Assembly (NCBI GenBank): GCA_023079485.1
Contig: CM041085.1
Span: forward strand, 96,607,115-96,671,114
Source of the DNA: Archilochus colubris
Lineage: Eukaryota; Chordata; Aves; Apodiformes; Trochilidae
Direction of reading: 5' to 3'
DNA: 64,000 nt
Under the pieces are notes generated by a model. That model was not told where the DNA came from and did no database searches. It was given only the letters and a program-made list of their open reading frames with translations. The translations under genes were made by a program, and so were the position numbers. This document shows positions 25,278 to 37,654 of this stretch, piece after piece (within the stretch, counting starts at the first letter, position 1; every line of letters begins with the position of its first letter).

Positions 25278-25316
25278 AAAAAAAAAAAAAAAAAAAAAGA
25301 AAAAGAAAAAAAAAGA
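25278..25316. repeat. A-rich tract (A21 followed by G-interrupted A runs)
   Basis: Twenty-one consecutive A residues (25278-25298) are followed by A-runs with single G interruptions. No SINE or processed-transcript body was recognised upstream, so it is called simple sequence rather than a retroposed tail. Confidence 0.95.
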
Positions 25317-28300
25317 GTATATTCTAGCCAGAGGGAAACCTGTTCCCTCAAAATTGTATGTTCTAGTTCTTACACTCTGCATCTAAAAATGGAGGGAAGC
25401 TCAACTGGATCAGATTTCAAGAAAAGTCCTTGTAAGAAAAAGTGTCTAACTTTTCCTTCTTAAAGCTGTCAAGTCATGCTTTCAGAGAGACAAGAAGAAT
25501 ATAGAGAAACTTTTACTCACAAAGGGATGACTTTGCTTTATTAAAGAAATACCAAAAACTTGCAGTCACCTAGGAAGTCAGGAATTTATTTATTCATTAG
25601 TTAATAACAGCATTTTTTAAAATTAATTTCAGTAAATTTTCCAACATCTGTGAGGTCTGAATAGATGCAGATATGAGTCTTAACAAGCAGGTAAAACATA
25701 GTTTCTGATCACTAACACTAAACCTGCATATAATACAAATAGTCCCTTAGGCACTTTAAGAAGCACTGTTTTAACAGTCTAACATAGTTTTGGTGAGTTA
25801 CTGAAAGAAGTGGAATTTCCTTCTTTCAACCTCATGGGAAAAATGGACTTCAAGTATCTTTTTTAAAGCATTATCTGTGTGAAAATACAAATCCATAATT
25901 TTAGGTCTATAAATGCCATGTAATGAAGGACATACTGAATTTCTTAGAGTTTCTGCTCAGAAACCTCCCTTAGCTGTATAAAAAATGATGTGAGAGTCCA
26001 GAGTGCAGCCAGGACTCTGTTACAATCAAGACTGAAATCGGTGAAGTCTTGTTGCTTGTGCTGTGCAGGAGGTCAGAGAAGATGATCACAATGGCCCCTG
26101 CAGGCCATGAAATAAATGTGGTAGTATTAAAATGGAGAACATTTGTTGGTTTTATGTTCTGCTGAGGCTTCAAATTTCATAATGGAGACAATAAGCATAT
26201 TTTATTTGAACTACACTCATTATTTTGCCTTAGGTTCTGCTGCTTATATTTTAGTTTCACGAAAGACTACTGCATGTGTTGTCTTATTGATAGTTTCCAA
26301 AACCTGCTTGTCTTACTAGCTCATTAAAACATATTCTGGTCAGTTATTGACCTGCATTAAAATAAGTCCGTGCACACCAAGCTGTATGGGTTTCCAACAA
26401 ATCAAAACATCAATATTCTTTTATTTAATGTTTCAAATTATTCTGTAAAGTCCATCTTTCTGTCTCATATCCACAAACTCTCTAGAACCTTTCTGATTTC
26501 TGATTACAAATATTATGCCAGTTCCACAGAATTCATACAGCTGCAGCAAAGCATTCAAAAGTAGCTAAGGCCAGTAAATATTCACACATCAGTAAACTAC
26601 GCAAAAGTATTTCTATAATGATGCTGTTGAAAGTGATAGTACTCATGATCAACAACTTACTTAGATTAACTCTTACCAGATTCTGCTTATACTAACAACC
26701 TTGTCACAGGAACAGTTTCCTTTACTTAGGTGAAATAAATTTAGAAAGAAATGTGTAAATAAACAAATAAATGTTTAATTAAATAAACTATAAGTGTAAA
26801 AAACTACAGGTTTTGAAAATATAATTAAGCTTTTAGGAAAATAAAAATTTTGTAACTGAACCTTTTGGATTTTCTTATTGTAATACAATAGGACACTTGC
26901 TAGCTAAACTACTACAGGAGATCACAAATTTTAACATCATACTCTGAGTGCTACAAGTAGAAAGGGAGCACACTCACATGAAACATCTTTAAAATAAGAT
27001 AAATTGCACACACCTGTTTCTTACCCAGTGTCACTCTGGTGCAAACCAGAACTTTCTGTGAGGCAATTCAACTCACCTGGAAGAAATATCATAATTGTTT
27101 TGATGGAATATTTGTTGCAGGATCAGTGAGTTGAACTGACACAGAAAAGTACCTATTGAGTACCTGATACACCGTTTGGGGAAAAATGAAACCACAAAGA
27201 TATCGCTATACAAGGGAAGGAGGAGAGATGTGAGACCTCTTTTTCTTGGCAGTGATTAATTGCTAAATTACCTTAGACATATTTCTTAAATTCAACATCA
27301 GGCTGAATCAGGCACACTTTACCTAACAATGTCACCATATATAAAAAACGGAAAGAGTGATAACTTCACTGAATGGACAAGATAAACTGATGATTTATAA
27401 AATATTTGTACAGTAGAAAAACTTCAGCTTTTAAATAACACTTAATGATAGGGATGTCTATGGAATGTTTTAAATACACATAGTGTTTCTGGTATTCTCC
27501 TTCTGTCAGGAATGTACAGGGAAAGAAAATTATTTTATTTCCAACAAACTGTATTACAGTAATTGTTGAATTCATTGAACATAATTAGGACACAGGGTGC
27601 TAAATGAGTAATGACTATAGATATGAGTGGGTGCCAATGAGTGCTCATTAGTCAAGTTGTCTGTGCATAGTTCTGCTGCTTAAGGAACAGTTGCTATTAC
27701 AGACAAGGACAAACTTTTTGAGCCTCAAAATCACAAGTCTGCCTTATTAAGAGCAAGAAGATACACACAAATTAGTTCAGACTGATGGAGAAGGAGACCT
27801 GGTGAACTGGTTTCTTAGGGGGTTGTGTCAATCATTCCCAAAAGGCTCCTGGAGTCTGGTGCAAGGCTGGACATTTTCTGGGGCAGCTGCTTGTGTCACT
27901 GGCTCATGTCTCATTCTCACTGGGAATTCAAATCCTACTGCTGGCCTGCTGTCTGCTCCCATCTTGCTACTAGTGTAAATTCTGGTGATTATATCAGTGT
28001 TATCTTTTCTGTTAAAGCACAAGAAAAACATCATCAGGAGTTTAAAATGAGCAATATCAGAACATCCTGAAAACTCAGGTTGTTATTTTGGCTCTCTACT
28101 CAGCAGTAAATGTATGAGAGGCAGCAGGGATCTATGTCCTTACACGGATGGTGCAGCAGATACTGCTACTGGATTAGATGTATCTTGTTTCATGGTTTTA
28201 TTTTTGGACTCTCAAAATGTTATCATGGAGCTTACAGAATAAAATCAATGAATCATCAGCATTTAATTCTAGCATGCCTTGCTGAGGATTTCTCTTTCTC

Positions 28301-29339
28301 CTTTTCTCCACCACTGGAAAGAAGTATCAATCAGATGACATCCTTTAAGAAGATATACCAGAAAGATGGCATTCTACACTCCTTTCTCTTTGTGTGACTT
28401 TTAGGTCATTTCCAGCACTTGAACTGTGAAACCCCTCAGGCTAAGATACTTTTCAAAATAAGACAAATTTTGGAATAAATACCAGGCCATGCTAATCTCT
28501 GAGGAACTTTATGAGGCTGTTGTGGCACACACAGAATTTGCCTAGGGTCTCTCAGAGTCTGAGTTTCGTGTCTTGTAAAATTATTCATTGCAGATATTTA
28601 TTACTGCTATTTATAGCACTATTCTTGGATCAGGAATTATGACAAAAAATGAAGTTATCCAAGTGATATTACTATTTTGAAATTGATTCTAACCTCTTTT
28701 ACCTGCACCAGCCAGTGTACACTTCTATTTAGGTCCTGGTGATTGTATGGAAGCAAGAAACCTCTCAATATTGGGTTACTTTCTGTAAAATTGGAGTGTA
28801 ACACTAAGTATCAGTTCTTTAACTTTTCCCTCCCTGTTTCTGTATAATCACTATTACATTGTTGATGTCAAGAGTAATTTACTGGCTACCTCAGTGGTAC
28901 CAAGAGAAACTCACAGAGGACACAAGTTTCTAAGAGTTCTTACATTACATCACTGGATTCAGGCTTGTAGTTTGAGTTGCTCTATTGTATTGAACTAAGT
29001 TGTCACACAGAAGATCGATCAGTGTCTGAAAATACTAAAATAAGTGCTCCTACAATATTAATCTTTAATTTATTAATCTTTCCTTCCTTCCAAGGCATCC
29101 TTTGTGCATATGACAGGAAGTGAAATTAAACTAAAACATAAAAACTGTGCTCAGTTCATAACTGACAGGGAAAACCTTCAGTTTCTCTGACTTGTTCCAT
29201 CATTTCTCATGGGATTTTTCTTGTTGGAGTGATGACATGTTTCAAAGGCTCTTTAGCGATTTTGGGGAAAAAAATGAAAAAAAACCCCTGCAAACACTTT
29301 CAGTAATATTATCCTTGTTTTGCAGATTATTAAAACAGG
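25317..29339. other. unique DNA with one short LINE-tail relic, no gene seen
   Basis: Apart from the small relic listed at 26062-26112, nothing is recognised. The slightly GC-richer patch at 27780-28070 has overlapping frames on both strands (81 codons plus, 68 minus), which argues for composition rather than coding. Confidence 0.55.
26062..26112 (+). mobile_element. possible ancient CR1-type 3' tail
   Basis: The string GCAGGAGGTCAGAGAAGATGATCACAATGGCCCCTGCAGGCC-like block (26066-26108, with GATGATCA and GGCCCCTGCAGGCC as key words) resembles the terminal segment of old sauropsid CR1/LINE copies, where a GGAGGTCAGACTAGATGATCA-like stretch precedes the end. No further element sequence is visible upstream. 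It is very old or coincidental. Confidence 0.45.
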
Positions 29340-29562
29340 GTCTAAAAACAGAATAGCATATTTCATTCATAAGGGACCTACACTGATCATCTACTCCAAC
29401 TGTCTGGCCACTTAAGAGCTGATCAAAACTTAAAGTATGTTACTGAGGGCATTGTCCAAATGCCTCTTAAACAGTGACATGCTTGGGGTATCAACTACCT
29501 CTAAGAAAGCCTGTTCCAGTGTTTGATGACAGTCTATGTAAAAAAAATGCTTCCTAATGCCA
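29340..29562 (-). mobile_element. CR1 LINE 3' fragment, left half of an opposed pair
   Basis: The plus strand carries, in order, AGGGACCTACACTGATCATC, GAGGGCATTGTCCAAATGCC and GCCTGTTCCAGTGTTTGATG, the reverse-complement order of a CR1 3' region. It breaks off at about 29560, where a second CR1 fragment in the opposite orientation begins immediately. Its own octamer end is not preserved. Confidence 0.85.
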
Positions 29563-29788
29563 ATTCTAGATATTAGGCTAGCTATTAGGAAATATTTTTT
29601 CACTGAGTTGTCAGGCATTGGAATGGGCTGCCCAGGACAGGGGTGGAGTCACCGTCCCTGGAGGCATCTAAAAGGCATTTGGACCTGATCCTTAAAAACA
29701 TGATTTAGTAGTTGATTGTGGTGTTAGTCAAAGGTTGGAATGGATGATCTTGGAGGTCTCTTCCAACCTAAGCATTCTGTGATTCTCT
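29563..29788 (+). mobile_element. CR1 LINE 3' fragment, right half of an opposed pair
   Basis: The plus strand has TATTAGGAAATATTTTTTCAC, GGCATTGGAATGGGCTGCCC, the GGATGATCTTGGAGGTCTC 3' UTR block, and ends with ATTCTGTGATTCT, a CR1 octamer pair. It is 5'-truncated exactly at the junction with the opposed copy. The two halves both contain 3'-region sequence, so they are two insertions rather than one inverted element. Confidence 0.9.
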
Positions 29789-31834
29789 CTGCTTGCAGGA
29801 CAACGTTGGTGGTTTTCATAATGTAACTGAGCTCTTCTTAACAACCAGAAGGGTTAATTAGAGCTCAGGATCTCAGAACTTTGTCTTCTAATTTCTACCA
29901 CAAGTTTACCAAACACTAGAAGAGTCCAGTCTGATGATGGTCACAGATCTGTTAAACAGCCCTCTGCTGCACTGAGGATATGGCTATGTGCTGTCTCTAC
30001 CTATTGCCACACCACTAGGACTAATATCAGGTAAGAAATTCATGTACATCCCTACTGAAACCATGTTTTAATGCAGTGTATGTATGTGATTTATAATATA
30101 ATCCAATTTGCTTTTGTGAGTTTTCCAAGATTGCCCAAGAAGAAAAGATTATTTTTGTTTGTATATTTCCTATTCTGTCAAGTTTTATTATAATGTAGCC
30201 CTCTACTTCTAATTAAAAATTCAGGATTATCCAATAGATACTTTCAAAGAGGACAGTCAGCAGCCACAGTAGTTGAACAATTGGGAATGTCAGGAATGAA
30301 GAATTAAACTGTATTGTGAAGTCATGGTAGAGCTATATAACTTGGAGAAAGACTAGAATTACAAGACTATAATGTATAATTTCCCTCATAAGAGCATTTA
30401 TAAGCTTTTGAAACTTTCTCTTACTGAACCCTATCTCAATTCTGACTGTTCTTATGCCTCCTCGCTCCTCACAGGAACTCTTCCCTTCCCACTTGAAATG
30501 AATCACAATTACATTCAGTTCAATTTCTCACAGGTGTTTTTGAAGAAACTCAAGAGATATTTAATGGGCCAGTACCCATACTACGTTTATATACAGTGAT
30601 CAGTGTTGTACCATCAGCTAGCCAGGGAAAAGCACCAAGTGTGACCTATAATTGTAATCTTTGAAATTGCAATTTTAAATTTAATTTTTGAAAATTCAAA
30701 ATTTGACCTTAAAATGTGGTCCTTTTGAATACCTTTGCACATAAACAGGAAAAAGCTTACTGAAAACAGTTTAAAAAGCCTCAAAGTTTTACTGTCTATT
30801 TGAAGCTAAACAGCCATGGGTAATCTGTTTTCTTGTAACAGCTATAATCTTAGATAAGTAGTCTGAATTGCATCCCAACATCAGTGATACAAAGACTCAG
30901 CTGAGTGAAAGGTTAGTATGCACTGACAGAGATTGTGGGCTTGGGATTTCAGCTGCTTATATCAGGTGTGTTTCTGGCTATTTGAAACAGTAGATTCTGA
31001 AAATACTACCAAACCAAGAATCAGTTAAAGTGATAATTATTAAGCCTGTATGCATCTCCTCCATTTTCTTTCTTTTTGAGTTCTGTTTTATTTTTTTTTT
31101 TTTATAGTTTGTTTTGTGGAAGTGTTGTTGTCTTAGTAAAGCACTTTTACTGGTTTAGCTTTTATGCTGAAACAAGTTCTGTTCATTTTATGAGCTAAGT
31201 AATTCTTTGCAAAGAGAAATGTGTTTTTTGTTTCTTTTTTTTCTTTTTTCTTTATTATTCTGTGTGTGTCCCAGCTGTGCCAGTTAGTACCTGGATCTGT
31301 GTCAATCTCTTCACACCCATTTAACAAATGAAGGCAAATACAATCAGAACTCATGAGTTTTCTGCCATTCACACGAGGAAACTCATTAGTGAAAAGCATC
31401 CTGCTGGATTCTCCTAGGACTGCTTGGAACAGAATTATCACATACTCTGACAGAGATTCAGAAGAAAAGTCTTCATTAGTACTTCTATGAAGTTGTCCTC
31501 CCACATGCACCAATAAATTTTTCAAAGTTGTTACTTACTGCTATAGCACCAGTGTACATAAATGTCACTCTCAGTTGGTCTAAATATTTTGCTTCCTATT
31601 ATTTCACTTCTTTTGTGGAAAAAAAAAAAAGAAAAAAATTTAGCTATTGTTAATGTCTAAAAGGATAGTTTTAAAAACTAAATGTTATTCAAAGTATACA
31701 TATTCCTTTAGTTCATAATGGATGGAAAGACCACCCATAGCCAAATATACCTCCTCTTGCCCTCTCCACGCAGCTGTAATCCAGAATATGTGGAATTAAT
31801 GAGCAACATTATTGTGGAATTAATAAATACATAG
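29789..31834. other. unique DNA, no gene seen
   Basis: The longest frame (31133-31525, minus, 130 codons) contains a Lys-rich low-complexity stretch from the T-rich patch at 31230-31255 and shows no domain. A T-rich run lies at about 31085-31105. Nothing else is recognised. Confidence 0.55.
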
Positions 31835-31837
31835 AGT

Positions 31838-32765
31838 ATCTGAAGTGAAAAGGGGCCCAGGAGGATCAAGTCTAACTATCTGCTCATCACATGAATACAT
31901 AAAACTAAATCATATGACTAAATGCATCATCCTGATGCTCCTTGAACTCTGACAGTTTTGGTACTGTGACCACTCGCCTGGGGAGCCTGTTCCAGCGACC
32001 AGCTACCCTCTCAGTGAAGAATATTATTAGACATGGTCCAGTTTGATGTCCTTCTTATACTGAAGTGCCCAAAAACTGCACACAGCACTTGAGGTGGGAC
32101 TGCACCAGTGCAGTGTAGAGACAATCATCTCCCCTGACAGGGTAACTGTGCTTGATGCACCCCAGGACACATTTGGCTCTTTTTTGGCAGCCAGAGAGCA
32201 CTGTTGGCTCATTTTCAACTTGATTTGCCTTCAACCCAAACAATCAGATCACTTTCCATGGGGCTGGTCTGCAGTCTCTCAGCACACAATTTGTTGTATA
32301 ACCAAGATAACCTCATCCCAGGTGGAGTGTCTAGAACTTTCTCTTCTCAAATTTCATAGAGGTGCTTATTGCCCAGCTCTCTTGTCCATCCAGATCTCTC
32401 TGTATGATCTCTTTCTCTCTACTCTTGAGGGAGACCACAACTCCTCCCAATTTAGTATCATCATCAAACATAATGTACATTTGAGTCCTGCCTCCAAAAT
32501 ATTTATAAAAACAATGAAGTGAACAGGTCCTTAAGCTGAACTCTGGGGAACCCCACTGGTGATTGGGCACCAAGCTGATGTAACCCCATTTGCACTTTGA
32601 GCTCAATCCTTCAGACAATTGTTCACCAAAAATATTACAAACCTGTCTAGGTGTATGCCAGGCATTTTGTCCACAATGCTGTAAGAGGCAATATCAAAAG
32701 CTTTGCTAAAGGAGAAAAACCCACATCTACGGGTTCCTTGACAATGGCTATGACCATGCCTTAAG
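31838..32765 (-). mobile_element. old CR1 LINE fragment, about 0.9 kb
   Basis: The plus strand carries the reverse complement of CR1 ORF2 in collinear blocks: CTGGGGAGCCTGTTCCAGCG (near 31979), GCACTTGAGGTGGGACTGCACC (around 32086), TTGATGCACCCCAGGACAC, GTCCATCCAGATCTCTCTG (near 32383), GGGGAACCCCACTGGTGA (near 32546) and ATGCCAGGCATTTTGTCCAC. The region between 32010 and 32050 lacks a segment present in full copies, so there is an internal deletion. Many substitutions and no octamer end point to an older subfamily. Confidence 0.88.
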
Positions 32766-34204
32766 GAAGGCTTAGGCTGCTGAAAGAGCTTTTCACTCAG
32801 AGCATCTTTGACTTGAACATGGGTCAGATGTATGGCAAAGAATAAATCTACTTCTAGATGAGGATTTCAGAATAACTAAATCATCTTGAAAAGTATTCTT
32901 TTAAAGTATGATCCTGCTTTTATATTCCAATAAGTCTATGATTTGATGGAAAAATATTCACAGTTTAAAAGATATAAATAAAATGTTCAGTTTATCTGGG
33001 TTTATCTGTTATCTGGGTTTATCTGTTTTTTGAACAGTGCATTTTAAACTCTTCAGAATATGTTACTTCTCTGACCTGGCCAATGGAGAAGACTGCTTTT
33101 TCTGTGTCTTTTGTTCTTAGTCTGAGGGTAGAATGGTGGAATTAAAGTGTCCAATATCTATAAATTGCTTTGTGCCAGTACTGCTTCTACCTTGACTAAA
33201 AAGAACATAAATAATTCACCCCCAGGAAATCAATTATATCTGTGATTTAGAATGACTTGTCTCCATAATGGTGTGTTTGTGAAAAACATTTTCTTGTGTC
33301 CACAAAAGCATCACTTTTTTGCCTTTTCTGGTGTAAACTTTACTGACAGGCTGAGACCCTGGAGTTATATTGTCATTCATTCAGAAAAGTAGATTCCAGA
33401 GGTGTGTTGAAAATTACATGAGTCTTAAAGAAGGAATAGAAAGAATTCCACTTTATTTATGGTTTAGAGACAGAAGAAATGGAAATTTAAGATTTTATTC
33501 CACTACAGTTTATTCTAAGCACATGTCAGTGCAGCAGAGAACATTGCTGCAAACCAACAAGCAAGTCTGACTTTTCAAAATGTAGAGTGACTGGCATTCT
33601 GAAAACCATATATGCAGACTATTTGTTGCAGTGAGTAAAGATATTCCTTTCACTATCCATAACAATCTAATTGTATTTCTGGTGGAGAATATAGATTTTT
33701 TTTTCCTTTGTTATGGTTAAAATATACATGATAGCAATTGCTATATTTGAGTTATATTGAACCATGAAAGTATTAACTATCTACTACATAGCAAGAAAGA
33801 GAAAAGGGAAAACTGAATTTCCACAAGATTAGCTCTCTTTATTATTCTCCTCTCCATGCTGTATCAAAAATTTATGTAATTTTTTTCTCTTCTCCAGAAG
33901 GTTAAAAAGGAGAAATATTTGCACTTTGGGATTTCTTTCCTAGTACCAGTCAGACATCTGACATTATTGTGCATGTTTCTTTATGGATTGGGCTTCTGAA
34001 CTGGCCTTGTAAACTGGATTGCATCTCACTAGGTACCAAATGTTACTGACTAAACAGATATGACAGAAATAGTTCTAAACACAGTGGCACCACAAAGCAT
34101 AACATAAGATACCATGAAAGTTAGTTCAGATGGAATTCTGACTCTTGGTCATTTAAACCATTTGTTGGTTTTGGATAATTGGGTATTTGAGTAAGAACAT
34201 GAAA
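32766..34204. other. unique DNA, no gene seen
   Basis: Contains the 17-bp tandem duplication listed separately and an A-rich stretch near 33710. No repeat family or coding frame is recognised. Confidence 0.6.
32992..33025. repeat. 17-bp perfect tandem duplication
   Basis: TTATCTGGGTTTATCTG occurs twice head to tail (32992-33008 and 33009-33025). The unit is itself built from two TTATCTG words. Confidence 0.96.
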
Positions 34205-35035
34205 ACATAGAATTACAGAATGTTAACAATTGGAAGGAACCTCTGGAGATCATCTAGTTCATCCCCCTGCCAGAGCAGACTCACCAAGATCACGTGGCAC
34301 AGGTTGGTGTCCAGGCAGGTTTTGAATGTCTCCAGAGACAGAGACTCCACAACTTCTCTGGGCAGCCTGTGCCAGTGCTTTGTCATACTCACAGCAAAGA
34401 AGCTTTTCCTTATGATTGGTTTGAACCTCCTGTGTTCCAGTTCATGACCATGACCTCTGGACACCACAGAGAAGAGTCTTGTCCTGACCTCCTAATACCC
34501 ACCATTTAGATATTTATAAGCACTGATGAAATCTCCCCTCAGTCTCCTCCAGGCTGAACAGACCCAGCTTGCTCAACCTTCCCTCATACTGTAGATGTTC
34601 CAGTTCCCTAAGCATTTTAACAGCTTCATGCTGGACTTTCTCCAGCAGTTCCTTGTCCTCTGTGAACTGGGGAGCTGAGGACTGGATACAAATATTCCAG
34701 ATGGGGCCTCACCAGGGCAGAGTACATGGGGAGGAGAACCTCCATCAACCTTCTTGCCACACTCTTCTTGATGCACCCCAGGATGCCATTGGCTTTCTTG
34801 GCCATAAGAGCACATTGCTGGCTCATGGTCATCTTCTTGTCCACCAGTACTCCCAGGTCCCTTTCCACAGGGCTGCTTAGTGCCCCTAACCCTGGATGGG
34901 GTTATTCCTCCCTAGATGCAGTACCCTACAGATGCAGTACCCTACATTTACCCTTGTTGAATCTCATACAGTTTCTCTGTGCCAGGTTCTCCATGCTGCC
35001 CAGGTCACACTGGATGGCAGCTGTGGTTGTGCAGC
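34205..35035 (-). mobile_element. CR1 LINE fragment, about 0.83 kb
   Basis: The plus strand opens with the inverted CR1 end (ACATAGAATTACAGAATG), then GGAAGGAACCTCTGGAGATC. It continues collinearly through the ORF2 C-terminal region, CAGGATGCCATTGGCTTTCT (near 34788), CTCATGGTCATCTTCTTGTCC (near 34822) and the GTTGAATCTCAT block near 34958. It is 5'-truncated at about 35035, before the polymerase motif C, so no catalytic core is present. A short internal tandem duplication occurs at 34915-34946. Confidence 0.93.
34915..34946. repeat. 16-bp tandem duplication inside CR1
   Basis: GATGCAGTACCCTACA is present twice in a row (34915-34930 and 34931-34946). CR1 copies elsewhere in this window have one equivalent, so the duplication arose after insertion. 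Confidence 0.95.
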
Positions 35036-37593
35036 CCCCCTGTTCACTGAACCAGGTTGTAACATGAGCGTCAGGTAATATTGTTCTTGTTGCAATAGGG
35101 AGTGCAGCAGGCTGATACAATCCAGCATGTTCTGATCTTGCCTACTGGAGCAATGAGCCCAGATAACTGGGTACCTTTTCATTACAATGCTGTGTAAACA
35201 CAGCAATTTGGGGTGCTAGTCACTGTCTAACTGTACCTGAAACTCTGTTTGAAGAATGTACCTGAGACCTCTCCTGCTAAGAACACAAACCCAGTCTGAA
35301 AGTTGCCAAAGACTGCCTAACCTTAATCATGACTATCACAGAAAAGTACTGACCAAAGTCCTGGACCCTACAAATATTGCTCTCAAGAGGGCGGTAAGTT
35401 GCCATCCACTTCTCTTAACTATGGGGGAAAATCAAACTGTGGGGCTCACTTAAGCACTGTAAGAAAAGCAATGTTTCAGATGCTAGAATGGAGACAAGAC
35501 AGTTGTGTTTGGTCTAAAGGAACCATGTCCACTTTACTAGCTGCAACATAGACTGCCACAGGGAGTCTTGGCTTCTTAAACAAGAGGGTTTGAACAAATA
35601 AGCAAGGGAAAGAACTTGCTAAGGACTAGATTGGATTATTTACTTATTCCTTTGAAAAGACTAATGTCATGACTACAAATATCCAAGGCACTGGGGCTTC
35701 TAATCTGAAATCATGTTTGATTGTTACTTTTGTTCTTCTTGGAATTTATTTGGAATTTCTGAACTCTTTCTAAACAGTAAAACTCTCTTTATTTCCAATC
35801 CTGGAATGATACCTTATAAAATATGTGATTCTTAGGGTAACTAGCATCAAGTCACTTGTTTAATGATTAGACTTCTACGTTGTTTAGGAGTTTAGAAGAT
35901 CCTTTCTGTAGCCAAACTTGGTCCCATGCGATATCAATAAGCCATGGCATTTTCGTTGCCTTGCATCTGGAGAAAAGGATACAGGCTGCTGGAGACTGAT
36001 TCAATTTTCAGAGATGTCAAAACACATTAAATTGGCTAATTAAATGTTTGAGTCAGTTTTGTCATACAGCATTCATACATAAGTTAAATGTTGCTTAGAA
36101 ACTACTGAATTAGGATATATGAATGATACAAGTAGAAAATATTTAAATAGAGCAGAGAATTCAGTGTAATCAAGGAGCAACTCAGAGTTTTTTACCTAGA
36201 AGATCCTGCACAACTCAAGAAGGACAGGAAGCTCAGTGGATCTCTCAATGAAGCCAGTGATCGAAGTCCCTTTGACTTCACTGGCAGCTGCAGGGAGCTG
36301 AAAGGTGGGCACGACAGCTTTGCTTCTGATGACTTAATAAACAACTCAGGCATCAAGAAATATGCTTAGAATAGCTTTTGAGATTCTGTTCTTTGTACCT
36401 ACTAATAGTCACTTTCTGAGGATAAGTAATAGTTAATGATTTAACATTTAATATATTTAAAGTAAAAAGGTCCATACTTCACCAGCAGATTTTTTAAAAT
36501 CAGCTCATTGATATTTAGAGCCATAATATCAAAAAAGCATTAAATGCATTCTCCATTTAAAATAATTGACATGCAGTCATAAACAGTTCATAGTGTCTGA
36601 AATGTGTGTTTACAGAAAGTGATAGATATTAATTTAAGCCTCTCCTTAGGCATGACCTCAGTTTCATGCAGAGTGACACTAATTTCTCAAGACTTCTGAC
36701 TTCTCATCAGGATGTCCTTTCTGCTTACACACTTGATTGCACCTAATACACAACATGATAATGAGTTGCCCTTGTTGACTTTATTCACCGATATGATGTA
36801 ACACAAGCTGAAAATGTCAATTTCTTTTGAAGAAAACTTTACAAATACATCAATAAAAAGGAACATTTTTGTGAATTTCATTGGTTAAGAGAACTAATGT
36901 CTACAGCTGCTCTTTTTGCATGCTTTGAAAGCTTCATTCCTCAGCAACTTGCATTGGAGCTGATGGGAATTTCTGATATTCAAAAGAGAGCCAGGAAGCT
37001 GCATGGTTCCATGACTTGGACTTTGCAAGGAATACACAATATCCACCATGCTCACAATGATTAAGTTCCTAACTGCCCCATAAATTCAATTAAAAGAATT
37101 CCTAACCCCAGGAATCTTAAATAAAATACTTAAACTTTAAAGATATCACTGAGTTTGCCATGGACTTTAACATGTGGATCATGCAGAAGTCAGTGCAACT
37201 TCAGTGTCTGTAGATGAAAACTGCAAAGATTTCCAGAGGACTAAAAATTATAAATTCCAGTTAACAATCTTGAATACCATAGATACTAATCAAAATTTTA
37301 TCCTAAGATTCCTTTGATCTGAACTTACCATCTCTGTCTGTGCCCCTCTAGGAACAAAATTGCTTCAGCTTGAAGACACATCATCACATCTTTCATTCTA
37401 AAACAGGACTTCAGAGCTCTGCCTTAGCAGTGTCTGTCTATTGACTAATGAGCATGTAGTTAGTTCTGTCCAGATGTAAATAGCTACGTAAATATCTTAG
37501 CTATCTATGATAGGTAAGTTCAGGAGTAAATCCTACCTTGAGAGTCTATACAATTATATGGCAAAGGCACCATAATATATGCACTACATATAT
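35036..37593. other. unique DNA, no gene seen
   Basis: A weak bulged stem (GCCAGTG...GAAGTC / GACTTC...CACTGGC) lies near 36250-36285. No mobile element or coding frame is recognised. Confidence 0.6.
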
Positions 37594-37654
37594 TATTTCC
37601 TAAATTCACCCTGTTTATATTGTTTCAATATAAACAGGGTGAATTTAGGAAATA
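37594..37654. repeat. perfect 29-bp inverted repeat with a 3-nt loop
   Basis: Positions 37594-37622 and 37626-37654 are exact reverse complements over 29 bases, separated only by TTT. The next outer pair (T37593/G37655) does not match, so the symmetry ends sharply. There is no mismatch or bulge in the stem. The loop is very short for a microRNA precursor. The perfect stem and tiny loop fit a recent template-switch inversion better, although a transcript across it would form a strong hairpin. Confidence 0.98.

Noticed and set aside
25278..25316. A-tract considered as the tail of a processed pseudogene or SINE
   Set aside because: The upstream sequence shows no open frame, known transcript or SINE body.
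27825..28070. Overlapping frames on both strands that suggested an exon
   Set aside because: Opposite-strand frames of similar length in a GC-richer patch point to composition. No convincing splice-bounded exon could be delimited.
37594..37654. MicroRNA precursor interpretation of the perfect hairpin
   Set aside because: A 3-nt loop and a fully perfect 29-bp stem are atypical for a pre-miRNA. It is kept only as a structural finding.
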